Of a DNA stretch of 64,000 bases, positions 47,401-59,951 are shown piece after piece (the stretch's first letter is position 1; each line of letters begins with the position of its first letter). Source of the stretch: Periconia sp. R9002 (Eukaryota > Ascomycota > Dothideomycetes > Pleosporales > Periconiaceae); contig JAMAHW010000006.1 in NCBI GenBank assembly GCA_023627715.1, forward strand, positions 744,001 through 808,000, in the 5' to 3' direction. A model generated the notes under the pieces. That model had not been told where the DNA came from and ran no database searches. It saw nothing but the letters and a program-made list of their open reading frames with translations. Position numbers and translations under genes: made by a program.

Positions 47401-50400
47401 TAATAAAAACTAAATTAGAGTAATTAGAAAAGCAAAACTTATAGAAGAGGAAATTAAACTAATTAGTAGAAAAGAAGTAGTGCCTACGCACCTACCTCTC
47501 CCCTTAAATAATAGTAATGTTACTATAGTTTCTAACGTAGTAGTCTTTTATATTTAGCTTATACTATATAAAAACCTACTAAGTTTAGCGTATAATTAAT
47601 TTAAAATCTACTAGGCGCAGCTAGACGCTAATAAAGTTAAGGGTAACGTATAAAGATAGGTTTTACGTTAAGATAGTATTACGTATATACCTAAGCATCT
47701 TTATTACTCCTAAGTAGGCTAAGAAGTATTTTATACTCTTAGAGAGTAGGAAGTAGTCTATTAATTAAATTACTATTAGCCTTTACCTAGAAAAGGTTAC
47801 TAAGGTTTATAGATTTATATAATTCTTATTATTAAAGAAGTATTTATATATATAATAGAGCGACTTATATAGTAGAGTAAATAAAAGGTAATAAGGAGTA
47901 TTATATAGGTTAAAGAAACTATACGTTAAGCTATCTATATAGAGCTTTATTAACTTATTAACTATAGTATAGCTTACTACGTTATTATTAAGTAGGCCGT
48001 ATCTTTAAAAGTTAGGGATTATATCTATAAAATAAGGATTAATAGCGTAGGTAAGAATATAGAATATAGTAGTAGCCTACTAAGCTTAAAGTCTAATATA
48101 AATCTAGTTACTAGCCGCAGCAGCTATTATACTTTTTATATTAAAAAGGATAAAGTAGTAGGAACCTAAGTCCCTTTATACTATATTATTAAGTTGCTAG
48201 AGCTATTCTAAGTAGCTTATACTAGTATTATTAAGAGACGTATAGTTAAGTGCACTATCTATAGTACTAAATTTAAAAAATTATATAATATAAAGGTTTA
48301 TAAGTAAAATAAAAAAGATATCCCCCTTAAATTAAGTACTATAGTTTAGCTTAATAAAAGGTTTAAGTATAGAGAGTAGCGTAGGAGCTATAGTTTTTAG
48401 AGTCTTAGTCTATTACTTTTAAGTTATTACAGCCTACTATCTTTTATTAATTACTTAAGTAATACAATTACTTATATATAATCTAATTATATAGCTAGCG
48501 CTAGCTTACGTAAGTCTTCCTAAGTTCTATATTACTAATATATTAAATAAAAGCTTACTTTTATAACTAAGCTTTTAGCTATAAATTATAGCTAGCTAAA
48601 TTAGGTAAAAGAGCTTATATAAAGTAATAATTACCTAATTTCTTTTATATTTAAATAGCGTTTCTTTTATATATTTTAGAAGCTTTTTAGTAATTAATAT
48701 ATACTTATTAGTAATACCTATAGCTTATTTTATATAACACTATTTAAGCCTAACATCTTTACTATTCCTTATTTAATAGGTTATTCTCCTTATACTTATA
48801 GCTACTTATAGACTTAATTCCTATTTTTCTTATAAAAAAGTAGCCTTACTATTAAAGGGGGCTTATAAGATTTTTAGACGTTAAGTACTTATACTATAAA
48901 AGCTATCTCTCTATAATAGTATTATAGTATTAGATTTATCTTTAAGTAATTTTACTTAGCTATTTAGGGAGCTATTATTATATATAGTATAGTTATAGAA
49001 CTATAGAAAGAGTGTTAATTAATTTCTACTAGGCCTATTAATTCTTATAGTAAATCCTTTTAATATCTACTTATATACAAGTTTAACTTTTATAAGACTT
49101 AAGCTATTTTACTTATAAAGAGAAGGATATAATATTACGTCTTATTCTAGTACTATATAAAAGTAACTAACTTTATACCTTAGTAGATTAATCTACCCTT
49201 AGCCTTAGTATCTTTAAATAAGATAGACTCTAGTCTTACTAGATAGTATTTATAGGGATAAGCTATAGGCTTTACTTAATCTATATTAATATCTTTCCCT
49301 TATAAGGCTTAAACAGATACCTATCTATAGTAAGGTTAAAAAGGTCTATTACCTTACTACTCTAAGTCTTATCCTAGCTAAAGCTATTAAAGTTAAAGTT
49401 ATACCTCTCTACTATAAAATAATTACCTTCTAACTTCGCTATTATAACGCACTAAATGTAATTATTTAGGTTTATTAGCCTAATAATAAACTAGTAGAGT
49501 TTTAATAGTAAGTAAGTTTATATAACGCGTAACGTATCTATATTATAATAAACTATTAGCAGCTACTCTTTTTTACTCTTATATAAATGCTAACACTTTT
49601 AACTATCTACCTATTTAGACCTAACTAATAGGGCTTCTATCTCTAGAGTCTCTATAAATAATTTACTAAGCTAAAGCTAAATTAATCCTAGAGCTAAATC
49701 TACTTAGTTTACTACTACTAAAGTCTTCTAGTTACTAGCCTAAACCTAAATTAATCTTAATAATAGATCTATTAGGTCTTTTTTTTTATAATTATCTCTT
49801 AGCGTATACTCCTTTCATATTATTAAGCTATAGAGATCTTAAAATAGCCGCTCCTCTTTAAGTTTTAGTTTATAGTTAGGGAATAGTATAGGAGATATAA
49901 GGAGTAGAGGAAGGAAAAACGTAGAGTCGTATAGAGGTAAAAATAACTTAACTATAATTATCTTATATAAGTAATATTATAAAAAGCTAGTAATAAAAGA
50001 AAAGCTTTCCCCTATAATACCTACCTACTTACTATATAAAAAGGCTCTAGGACGCTTAAAGTAGTATAGTAATATAATATTAAAATCTAGCTAAAGTAAC
50101 TAACTATAGCTATTAATAACGCTGTGCAACTTAAGATATTAGCCCTACTTTTTTAATTACTATACGTTCCTTCTATTATACTACGTAATTAGTATTTTTA
50201 TTCCCTAAATAGAATAGTAGGCGCCTTTCTCCGCCTATAGTTACGTAATAACTACTAGATTCTAAGTTAATAGTTAGCTTAATTTAGTTAATTATTAGAT
50301 ACTTCTTACTATACTGCGTTTTCTGTCTAGGCAGTAATATAAGGTATATATAAGTATATACTTTTCCTTCTAAGTAGATAGATTAGTTAATATACTACTC

Positions 50401-53167
50401 TCTATAATCTATACTAATACCACTTCCGCCCTTATTACACTACCTACCTATTACTCCCCCTTATTAGTAATTATATCCCTCTACCTACTACCTATAAATA
50501 TATTAAAGATTCTACTAATATAGTTAAAAGTAGTAACTAAGCTCTACTTTTAATCTTTACTATTCTAAGTCCCGTAAAACTCTTATAAGGATAACTTATA
50601 ATTTAACTTATACTTTTTAGCTAAAAATAGTTTATAGGTACGTATATAGTCTCTCTATCTTTTAACCCTTCTACAGTACTATAATAACTTATAACTTATA
50701 GCCTACTATAGACTAAAGCTAATATAAAGACTTTCTAGTTAATCGCCCTCTTACTACATTCTTAAGCTAGGCTATACTACTTTTATCTATATTTAAAAGT
50801 TCTCCTCATTATTATACCTCTAAAAGTCTAAAAGAAAAAAAATAAAAAAAAAAAAGAGAAAGTACTATAAGTATATATAATTATAGAAAATACATCTCTA
50901 TCCTAAGAAGAGAAAAAAGGTAAAAGAAAAGAACTATAAGCTTAGAAAGATATAAATAATAGTAAAGCTTTATTCTTTCTTAATACCTTTTAAGGGGCGT
51001 TAGTAGAAAGAGCTATATAGAATAGTAGCTTAGTATAGAATAGTCTTATAAGTTACTATAAGAATATAAATATCTATCTATATTAAAGTACGAATTTAAT
51101 AACTCCTTAACTAAGATAACAATTATAGCTAATATTAAGTAGTAGAGAACTACGCCCTAAGTAATAGTATACTATTTAATACTAGCGTAGTCTAAAGATT
51201 ACCTAATAGTAATATAGCTAATAAAAAAGTTAAGCCTCTTACTAGCGTAAAGGATAATAAGCCTACCTTTTTTAAAAGTAATAAAGCTAATAAGCTCTAC
51301 TAGTATACTTAGACTTATAGTTATAATAATAAAAAAGGAGTCTTAGTAGATATTAAATCTATATTTCTAGATACTAAAGTTTTTTTATTAAATAATAAAA
51401 TATAGTTATTTATTATTATTCTTTTTTATTATCTAGATGTTCTATTTACGATCCCTAGAGAAAGGATTATCCTTAAAAGTAGTAGCACGTTAGATCCTAT
51501 AGAGAAAGCTATATACCTACTCTATACTTAGTACTACTAAGATTAGAAGGAGCTACTTTAATAAATTATTATAAATCTAGGATTCCTTAAAAACCTACGT
51601 AATAATATTTACTTAAACTAAATACTAACCCTATCTAAATTATTAAATATACATAGTTTTAAGTTCTACACTAAAAAGTAGGCTACTAATTCTATACTTT
51701 ACTTATATAAAATAACTAAAAGAGTAAAAAAACACTTTAGCGTAAAATTTTGCTAAATACTATATACGCCTCTTAGTAGTAATTTAGTATATAAGTTTAA
51801 TAATACGCCTAGTAATAAACGCTATATTTCTATAGAACTAAAAACTTTATAAGGATAAGATATATAATAGATTAGGGAAGTTAATAATTTCTCTCTTACT
51901 AAGGTATAGTATTTTATTATCTAGATTTATAATACACTTAATACTATAAGTATTATAATTTTTAGATAAAGTAGAATACTAAATATATCTTTTCTATTAG
52001 TAGAGATAATTTCTCTCTTAAATATAAAGTAAAGTAATCTAAATATAGAAAAAGATATTATATGTACACTCTATAAGCACTCTTATAACGCTATTAATAA
52101 GCTAGAAGAAATAAAGTAAAAAGAATTTAATAAAAAGCTAAAAGTAAATAATAAGTAGATTAAGTAGCTATTAGAAGTAATTAATATTAACTAAAACACC
52201 TTAGGCGTAGACCTTAACCCTATAGTAGGCGCGTCCACACCTAAAGACTTTAAAGAGCTAGCCTATAAGAAGTTTTATAAGTAGTAGAATAAAGTTATAT
52301 CCTAGGCTAAGAGCAATATTATAGCAGTCCTACTTAGTAAATACTATATTTTAAGTAACACTATTCTCTTTTGTACACTATAGAGAAAAGGAGATAAAGT
52401 ATATAAAGTACACTATAACTCTTTTAAATACCTCTTTAGCTATAGGGAAAAAATAGAAGATAATATAATTAAATACATTATAGTTTACTACTATAGCTAG
52501 GCTAAAGGTTTCCTAATTAACTATATAAATATAGCTAATAACATCCCTCTTATTAAGCAGCTATTTACCCTAATTAGTTTTAACTAATTATTGCCTAGTA
52601 AAGCACTATTTATTAAATTAAAAGATCTTAATTAGATTCCTAATATTAAGAGATAGCATTATATTAGATATTCCCTAAATATATAATAAGCCTACTTTAA
52701 TTATTTATAGAAAAGTTATTTTAGAAAAAAGGTTATATTAAAAAAAGTAGATAAGTAAGATATAATAACACTAGTAGACCTATAAAAAACAGTCTAAGAT
52801 TTATTAAATTTTTTAGATTACTTAATCCCTTTATAGGTAGTCCTTAAAGCTATTATTACCTATAAATTTAGGATAATAAAATCTAAAAAGAAAGAACTAA
52901 AAGAAGGTAATAGAAAAAATATAATAAGGAAAGTAATTAGTCGCGGCTACATAATATAGAAAGATAGGTATATCTTAGATATAAAGACACTTAAGCAAAT
53001 TTAAAATAAGAGATAATAAGTACCTATTAAGCACCTATATAAATCTATACTCTAACTACACGCTTATACTATATATTACTAGTTTATTAGTCTCCTTTTA
53101 GTTTTATCTTTATATCTTAGGCGTAGATAAGTAGTTAAAGTAGCTTATACGCCCCTATCCTTTATTA
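44401..53167. other. AT-rich, RIP-decayed repeat DNA, no intact gene
   Basis: About 8.8 kb in which CpA and TpG are scarce and TpA is very common while CpG is still present, the pattern RIP leaves. Stop codons fill all frames. It presumably consists of old transposons, but I could not recognise any protein remnant. Confidence 0.75.
45971..46026. repeat. 14-bp perfect tandem repeat, four copies
   Basis: ATAGTTCTTATATT repeats at 45971, 45985, 45999 and 46013 without a mismatch, inside otherwise decayed sequence. Confidence 0.85.
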
Positions 53168-53172
53168 CTTAT

Positions 53173-53612
53173 TATTAAAGATGGCTAGTAGAGGGATCGT
53201 TATATTGCAAACTAATGTTAGACTAGTACCTTAGAGGTTTATTCAAAGAGTATAAGTAAGAGATAGATAGGATGGATAAGTTTGTAGAGTAAACTAAAGG
53301 TAGATTGTATCTATAAACTTAGGTTAATTATAATAATCTAAGAGGAACATTATTCTTAATTATATACTTACTATCTACTTATAGTGTGTCCTTCCCTCAC
53401 TCTCCATTAAGTAAGCTTACTCACCGTCCTTACCGTAAGTCGTATGAGTTAGTTACGTGTATAGCTAATACTAAGCCTAGACTCACTAGTAGCCTCGTAA
53501 GGAAAGTTACGTAACTTTCCTAACTAAGAATGTAAGGTTAATCGTAGTTCCCCTTAGGTTGCGTCAGCGCGTAATTATCGTTAGCTTTATAATTACTTCT
53601 TTATTCGTAACA
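53173..53612 (-). repeat. 3' LTR of the chromovirus
   Basis: 440 bp, the left copy in window coordinates and downstream of the coding strand. It aligns without gaps to the copy at 59507-59946. Its outer end reads TA where the other copy has TG, one of many transitions. Confidence 0.93.
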
Positions 53613-53627
53613 CTACCTCCCCTTCCC
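53613..53627 (-). other. Polypurine tract
   Basis: On the minus strand GGGAAGGGGAGGTAG lies directly before the 3' LTR's TGTTAC. This is where plus-strand DNA synthesis is primed, and it fixes the element's orientation. Confidence 0.8.
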
Positions 53628-53715
53628 GTAAGTTCGTCCTCAAGCCTATAAGTACCTAGTAGGTGCCCTTTCTAGTTTTCGTGGTCCCTTAGTCTTTTTC
53701 TATTAATGGCTAACG

Positions 53716-54207
53716 ATGTCGTTAGCGTCTCGTTAGGAAACCCTTCGTTTAGCTCTCGAAATTTAACGCAATAGTTATAAATCTCTAGTCTCCTACAATC
53801 GTTGTTTATCTAATAATTTAAAGTGCATCTCTCTACTAGATATAGGTTCTTATCTTAAATGTTTGGAGTGTGTTCGCGCTAGCCGTCTATGCGTAAACAT
53901 ATTGTAGAAGTCGCTAGATTCGACTTATGAGGAATACGCAAAAAAGGTAGAAGCTAATAAGAAATTATTATTAGAGGTGATTGCTTAGTTAATAAAAAAT
54001 AAAGTAATTTTGAAGCAAGCGGAGGAGCGGGCTAAAAAAAAGATATTATATTTGTCGGACTTGCTGCGGGAGTCTAGAGAAGAGGTAGATATAGTAGAGG
54101 CAGCTTATCCTGCGGCGGATACCTTAGTTGGGTTCTCTCTAGCAATATGGTCTACTATAGCGTTTATCAACAATGCCGTAGGCGTCGCTCCCTCTATTAG
54201 GAATTAG
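53716..54207 (+). pseudogene. Antisense-oriented accessory ORF inside the retrotransposon, four stops
   Basis: On the + strand, opposite to gag-pol, one frame runs from ATG 53716 to TAG 54205-54207 (163 codons). In-frame stops are at 53734, 53764, 53905 and 53986 (TAG, TAA, TAG, TAG). Each is one C-to-T change from a Gln codon in CpA context, as RIP produces. The last 65 codons are open. Visible features: a Cys cluster KCLECVRASRLC (C-x2-C-x6-C), then a long charged helix-like stretch (YEEYAKKVEANKKLLLE; QAEERAKKKILYLSDLLRES) and a hydrophobic tail LVGFSLAIWSTIAFINNAVG. I recall similar short Cys-plus-coiled-coil ORFs near fungal retroelements but cannot name a function. It lies between the chromodomain and the polypurine tract. 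Confidence 0.6.
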
Positions 54208-54257
54208 GGTCCTTAAGTAGGTTATTTTACACTCTAATATCTGTTTAGCTTCTATTA

Positions 54258-57200
54258 ATAATTTTCTAGATGTTCTTCGGGTTCCTATATGTTGTCTTCG
54301 GATAGGTATCCTTTTTACTTAATTAGGTATTCCTTTCCTTAGGGACTGAACCGGTGTTCTAGTATTCGTTCTACTTTAAATATGTTATCCTCCTAGGGTT
54401 AGAATTGAAATGTTTTTTGTAGTGGCGTTTTAGGGTCTACTAGTTCTAACATACTAATATAGAACCTTAGGTGTATTTTAGCGTCTTTAGGTAGATCTAG
54501 TAAGAAATTTACTGGTCTACTTTGTGCTTTAATTAAAAATAGTCTAACCTTAACGTAATTAAGTCCTTTATTTAGTCGTTTTGTTTTAAGGTTCTTTATT
54601 TTTAAATATACTTTATCCCCTTTTTTTAGCTAAGGTGCTGTTTTTCTTTTTTTGTTAATATATAAAATTTATCGCTGTTAAGCCTGTCGTAACGTTTCTT
54701 GCAAACGTTTATATGTTTTTTATATTTCTTTTATGTCGCGCATCGCTTTCTCTAATTACGTATGCGGTAGATTTCTTTTAAAGAGATTTAGGTGTTTCCC
54801 GTGGTATAGGTAAAATAGCGATTCTCCTGTTGTTTCTAATTTGCTGTTATTAAATGCTATTTGCGCCGTAGGTAGTAATAAGACCTAATTATTTTGCTAG
54901 TTGTTGTAGTATAATCTTAAGTAAGCTTTTAGCGTTCTGTTTATTCTTTCTATTTATCCGTCTATTTCTAGATAAAATAATGTTGATAATTTTCTTTGTA
55001 TTCCAATAGATGCTGTAAACGTGTTCTAATAGTTAGATATAAATAGTTTGTCTCTATCGCTAATAATTGTTCTTAGTATGCTGTAATGTCGGAATATACA
55101 GTTCTTTATAATTTCTCTAAGTTGCGTTGCTAAGAAATTCTTCCTAAATAGTATAAATTCTATATATTTAATTTGTCTATAAATTATATTGCAAATTGCG
55201 TTATACTAGAATCCTATAATAGGGTCTTTAGATTCTAGTAGATCTATAATAAAGTCTATCGCGATATCTTTCTATAGTTTGCTTAGTATTAGTATAGGTT
55301 GTAATTCGCTGTATAGTGCGTGTGTAGTGTGTTTGTTCTGTTAGTATAGTACACACTTATTAATATATTGTTTAACCTTTTCTCGCATGTTCTTAATCTA
55401 TAGTTCCGTTAGATAAGTTCTACTATTCTAGTAATCCCTAAGTGTCTATATACTAGATCTTTATGATGTTATTAGATAATAGTTTCTTATAACTTATTAG
55501 GTACGCTTGCTGCGATTTTTATCATCGTGCAGATTTCTTTAGATAGTCTAAGTAATCCATCCTATAGAAGTTGTAATATTGGAAACTCTTCTGTCGTCTT
55601 TGTTCTAATAACATTATATCTTTGGCTAAGGGCGTCTGCTCTGCCGTTGTCTTTGCCTAGTATATAGATAATTTTAAACTTATATTATCCTAGTAGTTCT
55701 AACTATTATACTTGTTGTTGATTTAGCTTCTTTATCGTAGTAAAGTACGTGAGATTCTTATAGTCTAAGAATATCGTAAGCTCTAAGCAGCTTTCTGCAT
55801 ATACTCTCTAATGTTTAAGTACGTCTACTATTGCAAGTAGTTCTTTATCGTGTATATCATATCGTTCTTCTAGTCCTAAGAACTTCCTTAAGTAGTAAGC
55901 TACTAGGTGCCATTTCCTATCTCGCTCTTATAAGGCTACTGCTCTTTCTACAAGATCCGATACGTTAGTTTTAAGTCTTAGAGGTTCTCCGCTTTGAAAT
56001 GCGACAAGGATTAGTTCTTTAGTGCATGCTTTCTTAAGTGCTTTAAATAACTACTATTAACTCTCTCCCTATCTCTATAATACTTCCTTCCTAGTTAGTT
56101 TTAAGAGTAGTATCGCGATCCTAACGAAATCCTTAATAAACTATCTATTAAAGTTTACGAACCCTAGGAATGACTGTACGTCTTTAACAGTTTTCGGTGT
56201 CTTCCATTCCTTAATTGTCCGGATTTTCTTCTCGCTAATTCGTACTCCGTTAACTCCTATAATATGTCCTAAGAATTTGACTTTTTATTTGTAGAATTTA
56301 CATTTCTCTGGTTTAAGCTTAAGGCCGTACTTCCTAAGTCTTATTAGTACCTTACGTACGTAATATATATGTTTTCTTTTAGAGTTTGAGTAGATTAGTA
56401 TGTTGTCTAGGTATGCGATCGCATAATCGTCTAGGCATTCTTATAGCGCGTCGTTAATTATTGCTTAACACGTTACGGAGGCGTTAGTTAGGCTAAACAG
56501 TATCACTATATACTTAAAGTGTTTGTATCTAGTTCTAAAGGCCGTCTTCCATTCTTCGCCGCTTCTTATTCTAATAAAGTTATACGCTCCTTTTAAGTCT
56601 AGTGCCGTAAATATCTTAGCTTTAGATAATTAGTCCCTCAGCTTTTAGATATTTAGTAATAGGTAGCGATTCTTCTTTATAATTGCGTTTAGCTTATAGT
56701 AATCTATATATAGCCGCAGCGACCTATCCTTCTTTAGCGCGAACAGAACCAGGTATCCTACTAAGGACTTAGATTTACGTATAAATCCTTTCGCTAAGTT
56801 CTCATCGATGTATTTCTAGAGTACTTTTAATTCCTTCTCGGATAATTAATATATTAGTTTGAATCCTAGTTGTTTTCCTTCTTCTAGGTTAATCGTATAA
56901 TCCTATAGTTGGTGTTTTAGTAACGCTCTAACTCTTTTCTTTTCTATAAATATTTCTATAAAGTTACTATATTCTAAAGGTACCTTTTTTAGCGCTTCGT
57001 TTATTTTTTACAGATTCTCTACTTTAGGATTAGGTCTTTTCTTAACCTTCTTACGGGGTGGTAACTATCCCGTCTTAACTCTTACGGTATTATTTATTAT
57101 TGTAGAGCCGAAGTCTCGTTTCTTAAGAACCTTCTAAGTTAAAGTAATCTATATAATTGTCTTCTTATCTGCCGAGCCAGCGTGGCTTCGCGTAGGTATT

Positions 57201-57600
57201 TTAGTAACGCCTTTACTATTTCGTAGTTATTCTAGTTTAATCTAACGTGTCCTCTAATTGATCTAAGGGTTGTTATTAGTTAGCTAGGGTAGACTAAGTA
57301 TAATGTTGTAGGTAGCTATCCTAAGAACATCCAGTACTAACTCCTACTAATTTCCTAGGGTAATAATAATAGTCGTTAACACTTCGTGAGTAATCTTCTC
57401 TGTTAGGCCGTTAGCCATTCTTAGATCGTACGGGATTTCTTTAAGAGTAGGTCGTAGTCTAGCTACGCGCGCTACTTTCGCTAAAATACAGTTAATTTGT
57501 GACCCTAAATCTACTAATACCTTAAGGCGATGCTTGCCGTTATTCCCCTTAAGTCGTATCACGACTCTTAGTGATCCTGTTATTCTAATACTACAACATT
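54258..57600 (-). pseudogene. Broken pol: protease, RT, RNase H, integrase, chromodomain
   Basis: Read on minus. The aspartic protease lies at about 57,562-57,347 (VLVDLGSQINCI, VARLRPTL). The RT has YAIAYLDNILIY at about 56,430-56,395, with Asn as the fourth residue of the YLDD box. The integrase zinc region near 55,360-55,330 reads KCVLY then a stop then QNK, where the family has C-x2-C. A following stretch, IAIDFIIDLLESKDPI, matches the start of the integrase core. A GPY/F-like block lies near 54,620-54,430. The chromodomain is at about 54,393-54,264: VERILEHRFSP, then YLIK, KGYLSEDNI and EPEEHLEN, with stops where aromatic Trp is expected. Nearly all stops I read are explained by CAG/CAA-to-TAG/TAA or TGG-to-TAG. 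No functional product is possible. Confidence 0.85.
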
Positions 57601-59480
57601 CCTTAACAACGTATTACTAGATCCTACTAATAGTGCTATTGGTAATTTTAATTCTTAATTAACCTCTAAAAAAGACTTTTAGTTAAATCCATTTTTATTT
57701 TTAAGGAGGTTATACTTCTAGCAATCGTAGTTTATATAGACCTACTATTTATTGTTTAAGTATACCCCATCTACCACAATATTTCTCTGCGCCTATTAGA
57801 GACTTATATATCTTAGGAAGTAGTTGTTCGCTCTCTTATCTTATAAATAGTAATTGCAAACGTTATTCGCGTAATCAATCCACTTATACGTACACTTCTT
57901 GTAGAACGGAAAGTAACTATTTTCTACTTTCGCGAAGTAGTGGTATTTATAGTACGTATAGGTATATACTATATAATGTAAGGTCCTATGCCCGGGGTTA
58001 CGCCAATTATAGTCGTATTAGATAGTCTCGTATTCCCTACCTAGGGGTATACATATAACGTCAGTTTTCCCTTTATTAGCTAGCTACTGTGTCTTTTCCT
58101 ATAAAAGTCGTACGCGGATCCTTTACGCGTAAGAGTTCTTCTACGTCTAAGGGGTTTCTTCGTCTAAAGGGTATAAACATAATTATCCTCGTTTAAGGCA
58201 TTGATTGCATATTTTTAAGGTAATCGTAAATACGCATTTAACTTTTCTATTAGTGTATTCGCGACAGCAAGTTTTCTATCGTCCTCTAGCATCCTTAGGT
58301 TCGTTATTTATTATTTTTCTGCGAATATTAATCTCGTTGTATTATGCTAGTAGTACGTCGTTTTCTACTATTAACTATTTATTAGCTTTATCGCCGTCTC
58401 CTTCGTGGTCCTATAGTCTTTCCACTCGGGTTCCTAGGTGCGCATCTAGTGGGTAGTTCTCTTTATTATACTTAAGGCTAATTATTCCTAGTGCCTTTCT
58501 TGCATCTTTAGCTTCCTCCTCTTAGTAGGTGGAACTGGCGTACATAGGTGCGATAATCTCCTATGTCTCGTTATTATTATTGAACTGCTTAGAGTCTAAC
58601 TCTATAATATTAATATAATGGGTGACTTTATTTTTACTACGGCAATCTCTAGCAAAGTGTCCTTTCTTCCTATAGCTATAGTATACTACGTCCTTTTTGC
58701 CTATACGCTCTATATTATCTACCTTCTTGCCCCGTTTCTCTATGCTATTGAGGTGTATAGCTTTAGGTCTATTAGAAGTGTAGTATCCTATAGTACGGAT
58801 AGTTTTCGTAGTTTAAACGTAGTCGCGCCTTTTACCCTATATAGGTAGTTAGCGGTATTTCTTTCCTCCAAACTTTTAGTCGTAAAGTTAGTTTTCTAGG
58901 TCTAGTTCGTATAGTTTATTATTAATCTTAACGGTTTCTTTAATTAGTTCGTTAAGGGTGATTATATCAGCTCTACTACGTCTAAGTTCTTTATAGACTC
59001 GTGGCTTAAGCCCTTGTCGATACATACGCTAGAGTAACTTGTTATTCCACTTAATCTAGGCTGCGAGTTGTCTAAACTTACTAGTATAATTAGCAGCAGA
59101 CGTTATCTATTTTAACTATTAGATGTCGCGTTTAGTAATAGGCTTTTAGACCAACTATCTAAAGACCTTACAGACCTTCGCCTTAAACTTATCCTAGTTC
59201 TTAAATATATATACATTATTAGGGTCTTTAATATTACTATCTATATAGCGTCGGACATAAAGTAAAACCTACTTAAAAGCCTCGCCCTTTATTAAGGTAG
59301 TAATAAGCATTGCTTTATTAGCTTCTGTAATATAGTCGTTTATATAGAAGTAGAGATCGCATTAAAGTAGCTAATCTTCTAGTTCCTTTTAGTTGCCGTA
59401 GTAAAGAGGAAGTTTCTTAACGTCGCCATATTAACCAAAGTCTTAGTTAGGGGTAAGAGTTTGAGTATCTATATCTATAT
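57601..59480 (-). pseudogene. Broken gag with damaged zinc knuckle
   Basis: On minus, a gag-like helical segment (LAAQIKWNNKLLQRMYRQGL then PRVYKELRR) lies at about 59,110-58,980. The nucleocapsid knuckle is at about 58,690-58,635: YYSYRKKGHFARDC, where the family reads C-x2-C-x4-H-x4-C. The first two Cys are now Tyr (TGY to TAY), so it can no longer bind zinc. Between the knuckle and the protease is another Cys/His-rich stretch near 57,970-57,850. Stops occur throughout. The primer-binding site should lie just inside 59,506 but I could not match it to a tRNA. Confidence 0.75.
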
Positions 59481-59506
59481 CACTTATATTAAAATAGTGA
59501 TTAAAA

Positions 59507-59946
59507 TGTTAAAGATAGCTAGTAGAGGGATCGTTATATTACAAACTAATGTTAGACTAGTACCTTAGAGGTTTATTCAAAGAGTATAAGTGAGAGATAG
59601 ATAGGATAGATAAGTTTGTAGAGTAAACTAAAGGTAGATTATATCTATAAACTTAGGTTGATCATAATAATCTAAGAGGAACATTGTTCTTAATTATATA
59701 CTTGCTATCTACTTATAGTGTGTCCTTCCCTTACTCTCTGTTGAGTGAGCTTACTCACCGTCCTCACTATAAGTTGTGTAAGTTGGTCACGTGTATGGCT
59801 AATACTAAGCCCGGACTCACTAGTAGCCTTGTAAGGAAAGTTACGTAACTTTCCTAACTAAGAATGTAGGGTTAATTGTAGTTCCCCTTAGGTTGCGTCG
59901 GCGCGTAATTATCGTTAGCTTTATAATTACTTCCTTATTTGTAACA
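59507..59946 (-). repeat. 5' LTR of the chromovirus
   Basis: 440 bp, upstream of gag on the coding strand, with intact TG...CA ends. I counted 32 differences from the other LTR by hand, all C/T or G/A, and no gap. Confidence 0.93.
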
Positions 59947-59951
59947 CTTAT

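Larger units (their letters stand above)
53168..59951 (-). mobile_element. Ty3/gypsy chromovirus LTR retrotransposon, complete structure, RIP-inactivated
   Basis: The element spans 53173-59946 (6774 bp) with a 5-bp target duplication CTTAT at 53168-53172 and 59947-59951. Both LTRs are 440 bp and, read on the minus strand, run TGTTAC...TAACA (one copy mutated at its 3' tip). The coding order on minus is gag with a zinc knuckle, aspartic protease, RT, RNase H, integrase, chromodomain, then a polypurine tract and the 3' LTR. The terminal chromodomain places it among chromoviruses, which target heterochromatin by binding methylated histone H3. All coding parts contain stop codons. It sits inside older, more decayed DNA, so it inserted later. 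Confidence 0.93.

Noticed and set aside
44401..53167. Attempt to recognise a transposase or DUF3435-type gene in the decayed block
   Set aside because: Short stretches gave suggestive residues, but no ordered set of motifs in any frame, so no call is made.
58205..58848. Two + strand frames (58205-58456, 58618-58848) in the chromovirus
   Set aside because: They are antisense shadows of the gag region, including the complement of the zinc knuckle, and lack the in-frame extension seen for the ORF at 53716-54207.
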